Shown here piece by piece: positions 1 through 7,151 of a stretch of DNA of 25,193 bases. Both the position numbers and the translations under genes were made by a program. The notes under the pieces are model-generated. The model was not told the origin of the DNA. It searched no databases and saw nothing but the letters and a program-made list of their open reading frames with translations. The first letter of the stretch is position 1; the number at the start of each line of letters is the position of its first letter. Source of the DNA: CAZTXD01 sp964617995 (GTDB lineage: Bacteria; Actinomycetota; Acidimicrobiia; Spongiisociales; ZC4RG35); NCBI GenBank assembly GCA_964617995.1, contig CAZTXD010000041.1, forward strand, positions 1 to 25,193. Reading direction: 5' to 3'.

Positions 1-313
1 GGTGCCCTCCCGCTCCAACCAAGTTGGGCAGGGTGACGCTTCCCTGGGCGATCACACCGCCAGTTCCGTCAGTGATGTTCACGAACATGTCGTTGCCGTC
101 ACAGGTGTCAGGATCCAACTCGATCCGGACAAATTCGACCTGCCCATCATCCGTCTCGAGCCCCCATCCGAGGACGTTCGCCTCGTTGGTGCAAGTGAGG
201 GTGTCGTCCTCGCCCGCTTGGATTGCTCCACCATTCACCGTCAACGCTGCCGCCGCGCCGATCACGACTGCGGCGAGCGCGCCAACGCTCAGTAGCGCTA
301 AGAAGCGCCTCAT
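1..313 (-). CDS. Secreted protein of unknown function (3' end outside window)
   Basis: Reading leftward from ATG at 313-311, an open frame of 104 codons reaches the window edge without a stop. The start is set by an excellent Shine-Dalgarno (AAGGAGGAAG, a few bases upstream). The protein opens with MRRF, then a hydrophobic stretch rich in Leu, Ala and Val (about residues 5-23), which is a clear signal peptide or membrane anchor. The following exported part is acidic, with two Cys (CTNE near residue 41 and DPDTCDGND near residue 68) that could form a disulfide. It has a beta-rich look (VEFVRIELD, MFVNITDG). I do not recognise a family with confidence. It faces away from rplJ, so the two are divergently transcribed. 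Secretion is well supported; function is unknown. Confidence 0.75.
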   Translation of the reverse strand, partial: MRRFLALLSVGALAAVVIGAAAALTVNGGAIQAGEDDTLTCTNEANVLGWGLETDDGQVEFVRIELDPDTCDGNDMFVNITDGTGGVIAQGSVTLPNLVGAGGH

Positions 314-426
314 TTCTTCCTCCTTCTAGGTCGCCCCGACCAAGAACGGAGAGATCACCGATACCAGTTGGCTGGAACCTCGGTAGAATCCGACTTGCGT
401 AGGGTCCGTTTGGTCGGGCTCGCGTC

Positions 427-456
427 GGGTCTTGAGAGAGGCATCTCTCAAGACCC
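427..456. repeat. Perfect 13-bp inverted repeat (hairpin)
   Basis: The arms GGGTCTTGAGAGA (427-439) and TCTCTCAAGACCC (444-456) are exactly complementary around a 4-base loop (GGCA). No T-run follows on either strand, so it is not a textbook intrinsic terminator. It lies about 115 bp upstream of the leftward secreted gene and could be an operator or transcript structure. Confidence 0.8.
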
Positions 457-614
457 ACCAAGTGACAGCTGTCTCCCGGCTGATCACCTCCCAGTCTTCG
501 ATTGCCCCAGACCCTCCGATTCGACCCTACACACTCGGTTCTGAGCGTGCGTGGTTGGGGTGGGGGCTGTCTGTGAGATCGGCAGATCAGCGACCATCCG
601 ATTCGCCACGTGAA

Positions 615-637
615 GAGCCCGGCAGGCTGCCGGGCTC
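615..637. repeat. Perfect 10-bp GC-rich hairpin upstream of rplJ
   Basis: GAGCCCGGCA (615-624) pairs exactly with TGCCGGGCTC (628-637) around the loop GGC. It is very stable but has no following T-run. It may terminate transcription entering from the left, or be part of the long rplJ leader. Confidence 0.7.
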
Positions 638-984
638 AGTAGTAGGGGGCTCCGAGGGTGGAGCCTTTCTCAGCGAGCTGCGGGGGCGCGTGCCAGGTCC
701 ACCAAGTGCGCTTCCCCCATCCGAGGCACAGACGCTAGAGGGTCGTCGGTAGTCTGTCCCCGCGATGGCTCGCTCAGGCTCGACGCGCAGTCGACGGAGG
801 CGGTCGGTATCCGTCGGCTGTCTAACTCGGAGCCCCCTGTTATCAACGGTTCCAGTGTGGCTCCTCGACCAGCCGGTGTCCAGGGAAAATCTGGTACGAG
901 TCGGAAGTCGGGAGCCCGACATGGGTGAGTTTGTCGCTCGGAACCGGGGGGCGTAGCATTACAGGGCAACTCCAATCCCGGCCC

Positions 985-1060
985 GAGACCGTTGGTGCCG
1001 TCCGGAGCTTCCGGAGCCTAAGCGGACACGATGTCCAGCCAGCGCAGGTCCCTCCTGATG
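985..1060 (+). promoter_or_regulatory. Putative ribosomal protein L10 leader (autoregulatory mRNA element)
   Basis: The transcript just ahead of rplJ carries the signature seen in actinobacterial L10 leaders: GAGACCGTTGGTGCC (985-999), a hairpin block, then AGCGCAGG (1041-1048). Two pairings look mutually exclusive: GTCCG (999-1003) with CGGAC (1023-1027), and GGACA (1024-1028) with TGTCC (1032-1036). Known leaders of this class bind the L10(L12)4 complex and repress rplJL translation. The match is by recalled consensus and position, not a covariance search. Confidence 0.55.
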
Positions 1061-1109
1061 AGCCCTCGGTCGCGTGTCGCCGGGGGTTTTCTAGCAGAAG
1101 GAGAGATGC

Positions 1110-1805
1110 ATGCCGCGACCTGAGAAGGTCCAGGCAGTAGCCGAGATTCGGGAGCGTCTGGAGGGCGCCGAGGCGGTCTTCCTCACCGAGTACCGGGGCA
1201 TAGCCGTCAAGCAGATGGGCGACCTGCGTCGCCGCCTGCGGGAGGCGGGGGCCGAGTACAAGGTGGTCAAGATGAGCCTGGCCCGCCTGGCCGTCGACGA
1301 TATGGGCCTCAGCGGCGTGGGGGACCACCTCGTCGGCCCTACCGCCCTGGCCTTCGCCCAGGACGACCCGGTGGCGACGGCCAAGGCCCTGCGCGACTAC
1401 GCCCAGGACGACGGCAACCTCGTCATCAAGCTCGGTCTCCTGGCCGGCAAGGTGCTTCAGCCCGAAGAAGTGGTCCGCCTGGCCGATATCGAGCCCCGCG
1501 AGGTGCTCCTCGCCAAGCTCGCCGGGGCTGCCAAGGCCCCGCTGGCCAACGTCGCCGGGATGCTGGCGTCGTTCACCCGGGAGGCAGCGGGACTGTTCTC
1601 GGCGCTGCTCGACGAGAAGGAGGGCGAGCCCCAGGCTGCGGGTGATGAGCCTTCCGACGAGGAGACACCGGCAACCGAGGCATCCGACGGGTCAGCCGAT
1701 GATGCCGAGCCTGCTGCCCAAGAAGAGACGACAGATCAAGAGACGACAGATCAACCGGTCGAGGACTCCGAGGAGGAGCCGACCGCCGAGGCCGAGGAGG
1801 AATGA
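1110..1805 (+). CDS. rplJ: 50S ribosomal protein L10 with acidic C-terminal tail
   Basis: L10 is the base of the ribosomal stalk and carries the L7/L12 dimers that recruit translation GTPases. The first 170 or so residues read as standard L10: PRPEKVQAVAEIRERLEGAEAVFLTEYRG, then KVVKMSLARLA, VGPTALAF, and the helix APLANVAGMLASF that precedes the L12-binding spur. ATG 1110 is preceded by AAGGAG with 6-base spacing. At 231 residues it is about 55 longer than usual. The extra part is a low-complexity Glu/Asp/Ala/Thr tail (from about residue 172) that includes a duplicated ETTDQ. The gene is followed 2 bases later by rplL, with which it surely forms an operon, and is probably controlled by the leader upstream. 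Confidence 0.97.
   Translation: MPRPEKVQAVAEIRERLEGAEAVFLTEYRGIAVKQMGDLRRRLREAGAEYKVVKMSLARLAVDDMGLSGVGDHLVGPTALAFAQDDPVATAKALRDYAQDDGNLVIKLGLLAGKVLQPEEVVRLADIEPREVLLAKLAGAAKAPLANVAGMLASFTREAAGLFSALLDEKEGEPQAAGDEPSDEETPATEASDGSADDAEPAAQEETTDQETTDQPVEDSEEEPTAEAEEE
1725..1754 (+). repeat. Exact 15-bp tandem duplication in the rplJ tail
   Basis: GAGACGACAGATCAA occurs twice back to back (1725-1739 and 1740-1754). It is in frame and encodes ETTDQ-ETTDQ in the acidic tail of L10. Identity at the DNA level suggests a recent slippage event. Confidence 0.9.
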
Positions 1806-1807
1806 CC

Positions 1808-2194
1808 ATGGCCACGATGACAACCGAAGAGCTGCTCACCGTCTTCGAATCGATGACGGTCCTCGAGCTGAAGGAGTTCCTCGATGCTTTCGAGGAGAAG
1901 TTCGACGTGACGGCTGCCGCACCGATGGCTGTAGCCGCTGCCCCCGCTGCCGGAAGCGCTGCTCCGGCCGCCGAGGAGGAGAAGGACGAATTCGACGTCG
2001 TTCTCACCTCCGCCGGTGACCAGAAGATCCAGGTCATCAAGGAGGTGCGGGCCCTCACCAGCCTCGGCCTCAAGGAGGCGAAGGAGCTGGTGGACGGCGC
2101 TCCCAAGCCCGTTCTCGAGGGAGTCGACAAGGAGGCCGCCGACAAGGCCAAGGAAGCCCTGGAAGGAGTCGGCGCCACCGTAGAGCTCACGTAG
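1808..2194 (+). CDS. rplL: 50S ribosomal protein L7/L12
   Basis: This is the multimeric stalk protein that contacts EF-Tu and EF-G. The 128-residue product has the N-terminal dimerisation helices (TTEELLTVFESMTVLELKEF), an Ala/Pro-rich hinge (about residues 36-60), and the C-terminal domain with DEFDVVLTSAGDQKIQVIKEVR and GLKEAKELVDGAPKPV. I start at ATG 1808 because AGGAGG at 1796-1801 is 6-7 bases upstream. The in-frame ATG at 1802 touches that site and would leave no spacing. It lies 2 bases after the rplJ stop. No rpoB follows: the next gene is on the other strand, behind a terminator. Confidence 0.97.
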   Translation: MATMTTEELLTVFESMTVLELKEFLDAFEEKFDVTAAAPMAVAAAPAAGSAAPAAEEEKDEFDVVLTSAGDQKIQVIKEVRALTSLGLKEAKELVDGAPKPVLEGVDKEAADKAKEALEGVGATVELT

Positions 2195-2214
2195 GTCGCG
2201 GCGGCGAACCGACG

Positions 2215-2249
2215 GCGGATGGGCCGCCCTCCTCGGGCGACCCATCCGC
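2215..2249. terminator. Bidirectional terminator between rplL and pcm
   Basis: Outer arms GCGGATGGG (2215-2223) and CCCATCCGC (2241-2249), inner arms CGCCC (2225-2229) and GGGCG (2235-2239), one C/A mismatch, and loop TCCTC. A short T-rich stretch (GTTTCAT) follows on the plus side. It sits in the gap between convergent genes and can serve both. Confidence 0.8.
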
Positions 2250-2255
2250 GTTTCA

Positions 2256-2903
2256 TCAGATCAGGGGAACGAACGCCACCGCGTCATGGCGGGTCCGTTC
2301 CAGATCAGCACCATGACGGTCGACGGTCCATAGATACTGGCTGAACCGGCCTCCCACCGGGATCACCAAGCGTCCGCCGTCGGCTAATCGCATCTCCAAT
2401 GTCTTCGGTATCGAGTTGGGCGCGGCGGCAACGACGATGGCATCGAACGTCTCTTCGGGATCGATGGCCGAGTCGTCACCGGTCAGGACCCGTACGCTGG
2501 TGTAACCGAGATCCTCCAGGCGGCGGCGGGCATCGTTGGCCAGTTTCGGCCTGATCTCGACGGTGACGACGCGGGCACCCAGATGTGAGAGCACTGCGGC
2601 GGCATACCCGGAGCCCGTTCCTATCTCCAGAACCGAGTCGTCGGGCTGGATCCTCGCCAGCTCGGCCATCCGGGCGACGATGTAGGGCTGGGAGATCGTC
2701 TGTCCTTCCCCGATCGGAAGAGGCCGGTCCTCGTAGGCGGCGTCCTCGGAGCCGGGGGGTACGAAGAGGTGGCGGGGAACCGATTGAAAGGCGTCGAGGA
2801 TCCGCTCGTCGCCTATGCCGCGGCCGCGAATCTGGCGCTCGACCATCCGTCGGCGCCGGGCAGCGAGGCCGTTGGGACCGCTCAGTTCATCTTGCTCAAC
2901 CAT
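2256..2903 (-). CDS. pcm: Protein-L-isoaspartate O-methyltransferase
   Basis: Pcm repairs isoaspartyl damage in aged proteins by SAM-dependent methylation. The 215-residue product has the family order: RHLFVPP near residue 45, the PIGEGQTISQPY segment (63-74), SAM-binding motif I VLEIGTGSGY (91-100), the acidic motif VVTVEI, and FDAIVVAAAPNSIP followed by GGRLVIPVGG. The frame stays open upstream into pepN, but ATG 2903 is the best start: it gives the usual family length, lies behind a GGTGGGGG purine run, and overlaps the 3' end of pepN by 22 bases, as expected for translational coupling. Peptidase plus repair enzyme suggests a protein-maintenance operon (inference). Confidence 0.93.
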   Translation of the reverse strand: MVEQDELSGPNGLAARRRRMVERQIRGRGIGDERILDAFQSVPRHLFVPPGSEDAAYEDRPLPIGEGQTISQPYIVARMAELARIQPDDSVLEIGTGSGYAAAVLSHLGARVVTVEIRPKLANDARRRLEDLGYTSVRVLTGDDSAIDPEETFDAIVVAAAPNSIPKTLEMRLADGGRLVIPVGGRFSQYLWTVDRHGADLERTRHDAVAFVPLI

Positions 2904-5434
2904 GCCCCCACCGGTTCGGCCTCGCGCTGGCGTGCGGCGAGGTTGGCGTCGAGCAGCTCGAGGTTTTGGGCCAACGCCTTGGCCGCCATCGGGACGGGCG
3001 TCTGGGAGAAGAAGGCCTTGACGTCGGCCACCGTCTCGGGCCGGGACAAGGCGGAGAGGCCCTCCACCAGCCGACGGAACGTCATCGGAGGGAACGTGGA
3101 AACGGCCTCGTCCCAGCGACGCCTCACCTCCCTCCACAAGCTGGGGCCGGCCTTGCGGTTGCCGAACAGGGCGGCCAGCACCCAGGCTCCATCCTGATTG
3201 CGGATCCGGCCGTCGAAGGTCGCCGCCATCACCTCGGCACCCATCTCGGCATCGTCGAATCCGGTGACGGCCCGGAGGAAACGAAGCTGCTCTTGGGGGT
3301 CGTCGGAGTCCTGGTATCTCTTGAGGAATCGAGCATGGGTCTCGGAGTCGCCATGGGCTGCGGTCACCCCGAGCGCGGCGGTGAGGAGTTCCGCATCGTC
3401 GGCATCAACACCCCCCAGATACTGCTCGACGACCCGGGCCGCCCATGCGATCGTGTCCGGCTCCTCCCCGAGCGAACCGAGAACGCCTATTGCCTGGCCC
3501 CGCAGACGCCGGACGAGGTCGGAGTCGTCCGGTCCGGCGGTCTTGCCCAGGGAATCCACCAGCGGGCCGACCACCGTTCGCACCCAAGCGGCGTAGTCAT
3601 CGTGGTCGTCGTCGGTGACGATGTGATGATGGACCCACCCGAGGACGCGGAACACGAGCTGCCAAATGGCCTGTTCATCCTCGTCGGCGTAGGCGCCGAT
3701 CAGGTCGAGTACCTGCGTCATCGGGATCTGACCGGACTGGGCGAACGCGAACGTGTCGTAGAGCAGCATGTAGCGCTCTCCGGCGTCCAGCCCCGTCAGG
3801 TTCGCTACGAGAGACTCGAGCAGACCCTGGTCGTAGCGCACCCTGTAGAACCCCGAGGCGCCGGCGTTGGCCATCACCCAGTCGACCCCGTCGATTGCGA
3901 CGACCAGGTCACGGTCCTCCAAGAGGATGGTCTTTTCGAACGGTTCACCCCCGCGCAGTCCCCGGAGCTGAAGGGGGATCTTCCAGATCGTCTGGTCGGA
4001 GTCGTCGGGGATGGCCAGGAATCGGCGCTGCGAGATGTGCAGGCTCCCGTGCACTATGCGGACGTCGAGTTGGGGGTAGCCGCCCTGGAGGATCCAGGTG
4101 TCCATGATCTTCCCGACGGGCCACTCCGATGCACCGTCGAGGCCGGCCCAGAGGTCAGATGTGACCGTGTTTCCGTATGAGTGGCGGGTCAGATAGGAGC
4201 CCACTCCCCGGCGGAAGGAGTCCTCGCCGATGAATTGCTCGATCATGCGCAGCACCGACGAGCCTTTGCCGTAGGTGAGGGCGTCGAACATCTGGTCAGC
4301 TTCTTCCGGGGAGCCGACCTCGAACTCGACGGGCCGTGTCGTAGACAGGTGGTCCACCTCCATCGCCCAGGGACGCTCCACGGCTCCGAACGTCAGCCAG
4401 CGTTTCCAGTCGGGCCGGAAGGCGTCGGTGGCTTTCATCTCCATGAATGAGGCGAACGCCTCGTTGAGCCAGATTCCCTCCCACCATCGCATCGTCACGA
4501 GGTTCCCGAACCACTGGTGAGCGATCTCATGGCCGATCACGTCGAGGACGCGCAGCTTCTCGGCTTGAGACGCCTTGGCCGGGTCGACCAGCAGGGCAGT
4601 CTCCCGGTAGGTGATCGCTCCCACGTTTTCCATGGCGCCGAAGGCGAAGTCGGGGATGGCGATGTGGTCGAGCTTGTCGCCCGGATAGGGGATCCCGTAG
4701 TAATCCCGCAGGTAGCGGAAGCAGAAGGAAGCGCATTCCAGGGCGTATTCGGCGAGGTGCAGTTTGCCCCGGGGAGCGATGATGCGGGTGGGCACACCGT
4801 CGACGTCCATCGGCTCGGTCGCCTCGAACGGGCCTACGACGAAGGCCACCAGATAGGTCGACATCTTCATCGTCTCGTCGAATGAGATGGCCACCCGCCC
4901 ATCGGTGAGCTGCTCGCGGTGGACCTCCGCCGTGTTCGTGATGGCCATTTGATCCTCGGGGACCACCAGGGTGGTCTGGAAGCTGGCCTTGAAGTCGGGC
5001 TCGTCCCAGCAAGGAAACGCCCTACGGGCGTCGGTGGACTCGAACTGGGTGGTGGCGATCGCCTGCTCGTTGCCGTCGACGTCGGTGAACCGGGAGCGAT
5101 AGAAACCGCGCAGCTGGTCGTTGAGGATTCCCGAGAAGTCGATTCGTAACTCCCAGTCTCCGGGTGCCGCCGGTGACTCCAGGGCGAGTGCCACCCGTTC
5201 CATCGTCGCGTCGTATCGGGGGGATGCACCGATCGTGGTGGAGCCGTTGGTGAGCTGCGCCGAACTGATCTCGATCTCGGCTGCGTTGAGCACGATCTCG
5301 TCCAGGTCGTTGTCGATCGTCACGTCGATCGTCTCGGATCCGGAGAACGTGGCGGATCCCAGATCGGGTTCCAGCCTCAGGCGGTATCGATGGGGAACGA
5401 CGGAACGTGGTAGTCGGTGGGGGTTGTCAGACAC
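2882..5434 (-). CDS. pepN: Aminopeptidase N (M1 family zinc metallopeptidase)
   Basis: This cytosolic enzyme removes N-terminal residues from peptides. From the GTG start the protein has 850 residues, normal for actinobacterial PepN. The N-terminal beta domain is followed by the substrate-binding motif GAMEN (about 266-270). Next comes the zinc site HEIAH (302-306) with the third ligand Glu in WLNEAF (about 325), and then a long helical ERAP1-type C-terminal domain. I choose GTG 5434 because GAGG lies about 8 bases upstream and the product then begins with the usual RSVVPHRYRL. The in-frame ATG at 5479 has no ribosome binding site. It is co-directional with the thioesterase upstream (95-bp gap) and overlaps pcm downstream. 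Confidence 0.95.
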   Translation of the reverse strand: MSDNPHRLPRSVVPHRYRLRLEPDLGSATFSGSETIDVTIDNDLDEIVLNAAEIEISSAQLTNGSTTIGASPRYDATMERVALALESPAAPGDWELRIDFSGILNDQLRGFYRSRFTDVDGNEQAIATTQFESTDARRAFPCWDEPDFKASFQTTLVVPEDQMAITNTAEVHREQLTDGRVAISFDETMKMSTYLVAFVVGPFEATEPMDVDGVPTRIIAPRGKLHLAEYALECASFCFRYLRDYYGIPYPGDKLDHIAIPDFAFGAMENVGAITYRETALLVDPAKASQAEKLRVLDVIGHEIAHQWFGNLVTMRWWEGIWLNEAFASFMEMKATDAFRPDWKRWLTFGAVERPWAMEVDHLSTTRPVEFEVGSPEEADQMFDALTYGKGSSVLRMIEQFIGEDSFRRGVGSYLTRHSYGNTVTSDLWAGLDGASEWPVGKIMDTWILQGGYPQLDVRIVHGSLHISQRRFLAIPDDSDQTIWKIPLQLRGLRGGEPFEKTILLEDRDLVVAIDGVDWVMANAGASGFYRVRYDQGLLESLVANLTGLDAGERYMLLYDTFAFAQSGQIPMTQVLDLIGAYADEDEQAIWQLVFRVLGWVHHHIVTDDDHDDYAAWVRTVVGPLVDSLGKTAGPDDSDLVRRLRGQAIGVLGSLGEEPDTIAWAARVVEQYLGGVDADDAELLTAALGVTAAHGDSETHARFLKRYQDSDDPQEQLRFLRAVTGFDDAEMGAEVMAATFDGRIRNQDGAWVLAALFGNRKAGPSLWREVRRRWDEAVSTFPPMTFRRLVEGLSALSRPETVADVKAFFSQTPVPMAAKALAQNLELLDANLAARQREAEPVGAWLSKMN

Positions 5435-5529
5435 GATGTGGACCTCGAGGGGGAAGGGGCTCGCCAATGGTACCGGCATCTGTCGGGTGAGCCACTGGCC
5501 GGGGTTCCGGGTCGATCTCGGGAGCGCTT

Positions 5530-5895
5530 CTACCCGGCGAAGCGGGAACGGTCGATGACGTGGCGGCGATGTGTGCCGCGGCCGACGATCCGGTCACCGA
5601 CTCGTGCCTCCACCCGGAAGATGAGCCGGGGGCCGTCCACCGCGACCAGTTCCGACGTCACGGTCACCTCCTCTTCCTGGCGGGCGGCCGACTCGTGGGA
5701 CACATCGACATGTACTCCCACCGTTGTCCGGTCAGCGTCGTCGAGAAGAGGCTGCACTGCCATGGTGCTCGCCTCCTCCATCAGGCGGATCATCTCGGGA
5801 GTGGACAGCACCACGATGGGCGCTAGATGGGTGGGGCTCAGATCGGGGGTGACACGGACGTTCAACTCGTTGGTGGTCCCGGCGGTGAGTTGCAT
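5530..5895 (-). CDS. FlK-like hotdog thioesterase
   Basis: The 121-residue product resembles the fluoroacetyl-CoA thioesterase (FlK) branch of hotdog thioesterases, which hydrolyse acyl-CoA. The three catalytic positions appear in the expected order: Thr in VLSTPEMIRLMEEAS (residue 32), Glu in the same helix (40 or 41), and His in VHVDVSHESA (residue 67). The end GRGTHRRHVID matches the family's last strand. Substrate is unknown; most members outside fluoroacetate producers are uncharacterised housekeeping thioesterases. The start has no strong ribosome binding site. It sits 39 bp after the surface protein gene and 95 bp before pepN, on the same strand. Confidence 0.8.
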   Translation of the reverse strand: MQLTAGTTNELNVRVTPDLSPTHLAPIVVLSTPEMIRLMEEASTMAVQPLLDDADRTTVGVHVDVSHESAARQEEEVTVTSELVAVDGPRLIFRVEARVGDRIVGRGTHRRHVIDRSRFAG

Positions 5896-5934
5896 GAGAA
5901 GGCACGCTAGCGGATCGGCCCTTCCCGGAATTCG

Positions 5935-7056
5935 TCACGTCCAGGAGGTGTCCTGTCGGCGTATCAAGCGCCATGCTCCCCACCCCAGACCGGATAGCGC
6001 CAGGGCGGCCAGGCCGGCGGTGACGGCGAACGGCGCCGGAGAGCGCGATCGGTCCTCCACCTGCAACACGGCCTCTGCGAGGATCACATCACCGTCGACC
6101 ACCTGCACCGTGTATTCACCGGGGGGAAGGGCAGGGATCGCTCGTTTCAGCTCCACCCACGCCTCGTCGAGCGTCACCATCTCTCCCAACGGTTGCCCAT
6201 CCAGGAGGAGGCTCACCGTGGAGAGTCCGGGGATGGCTCCCTCGAACGCCATGCTCACCTCGATCACGGTGCCGGGCATCACGGCACGGGGCCACAGCGT
6301 GAAGCTCGTGACACGCAAGGTCATCCCGGTCAGGTGAGGGTCCGCCTTACTTCGATTCCCAGCCCTGTTCGACGCCATCACCTCTGGCCGGGACCCGTCG
6401 AGGGCGTCGGGCAACCCCTGTGCCTCTCCGGGTCCGGCGATCCAGGAGTCCTCCCCCGCCGGGGCGGAGCCGGTCGATGGAGTGGAGGTGGTCGTTGGCT
6501 CGATGAGGGTGGTGGTGGTCGTGTCGGCGGCGACGGTGGAGGTGGGTCCGTGAGTGGTCGACGGTGTGGTCGTGGTGGTCGTGGTCGGCGCCGGTGTGGT
6601 CGTCGGAGGTGGTGTGCTGGTAGTGGTCGTCGTCGTCGTGGTGGTGGTCGTGGTGGTGGTGGAGGACGGAGCGGTCGTGGTGGTGGTGTCAGGGGGCGTC
6701 ACCGTGAATGTCGCCGACGCGCTGGGGGAGAGCGGCTGTCTGGCGACGACGGTATGAGGTCCGGGCTCGGCTTGCCCCGGAACCGTGAAGGAGGTCTCGA
6801 TGCGGCCTGCCACGTTGGGCGTGGCCGTGGCGATCGGTGCTCCATCCCACAGGATTTCGACCTGGATCAATGCGGTGTAGCCGCTGCCGGTCACCGAGAC
6901 TGACGAGCCGGTCGGACCCTCGTTGGGCGACAGGTGCAGCGACGGGACGCCGAGGGCGATGAGAGGGAAACTGGCGCAGAGGACGAGCGAGACGGTGAGG
7001 GCGGCACCGATGCGCCAAACCCGTCCCCCCAGACCTGTGCGACCCGAAATAGCCAT
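5935..7056 (-). CDS. Secreted, membrane-anchored protein with Thr-rich stalk
   Basis: The 373-residue protein has an N-terminal export signal (about residues 15-36, hydrophobic, ending near ALGVPS). An IPT/TIG-like or Ig-like beta domain follows (about 38-120; LSPNEGPTGSSVSVTGSGY is typical, as is PGPHTVVARQ). Next is a stalk made almost only of Thr with Pro and Ser (124-196), then a second beta domain (about 245-335, ending LPPGEYTVQVVDGD). A C-terminal membrane helix (about 345-365) and a positive tail RLIRRQ close it. The layout is that of a cell-surface protein whose stalk spans the envelope and may be glycosylated (inference). ATG 7056 has AGGGAG just upstream. Ligand or role is unknown. 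Confidence 0.85.
   Translation of the reverse strand: MAISGRTGLGGRVWRIGAALTVSLVLCASFPLIALGVPSLHLSPNEGPTGSSVSVTGSGYTALIQVEILWDGAPIATATPNVAGRIETSFTVPGQAEPGPHTVVARQPLSPSASATFTVTPPDTTTTTAPSSTTTTTTTTTTTTTTSTPPPTTTPAPTTTTTTTPSTTHGPTSTVAADTTTTTLIEPTTTSTPSTGSAPAGEDSWIAGPGEAQGLPDALDGSRPEVMASNRAGNRSKADPHLTGMTLRVTSFTLWPRAVMPGTVIEVSMAFEGAIPGLSTVSLLLDGQPLGEMVTLDEAWVELKRAIPALPPGEYTVQVVDGDVILAEAVLQVEDRSRSPAPFAVTAGLAALALSGLGWGAWRLIRRQDTSWT
6469..6687 (-). repeat. Low-complexity Thr-codon tract
   Basis: About 220 bp made largely of ACC/ACG-type codons on the minus strand (GGT/GGTCGT patterns on the plus strand) encode the stalk of the surface protein. Such a tract is prone to length change by slippage and may mislead open-frame callers on the plus strand. 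Confidence 0.85.
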
Positions 7057-7151
7057 GTACTCCCTGGCTCCGCCCCTATCAATCTACCGTCTTTCCCCGG
7101 CCCTGCCACGAGGACTTTGCTGGCCCGGGGGACCCGGCCAAACTGAGCCTG

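Larger units (their letters stand above)
314..984. other. Long intergenic region between secreted gene and L10 leader
   Basis: I see no convincing gene here: the open frames are short, conflict with each other and lack ribosome binding sites. It must hold the promoter of the leftward secreted gene and probably that of rplJ. It also contains two strong hairpins (427-456 and 615-637), and an imperfect inverted pair in the secreted gene's upstream region (CCGACCAA at 336-343 and TTGGTCGG at 410-417). No clear -35/-10 pair could be assigned by eye. Confidence 0.5.

Noticed and set aside
2585..4180. 531-codon plus-strand open frame
   Set aside because: It lies antisense to pepN and pcm, whose catalytic motifs are unmistakable; high-GC shadow frame.
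6193..6903. Long plus-strand frame of Gly/Arg/Val-rich sequence
   Set aside because: It is the complement of the Thr-codon stalk and flanking domains of the minus-strand surface protein; low complexity and no start signal.
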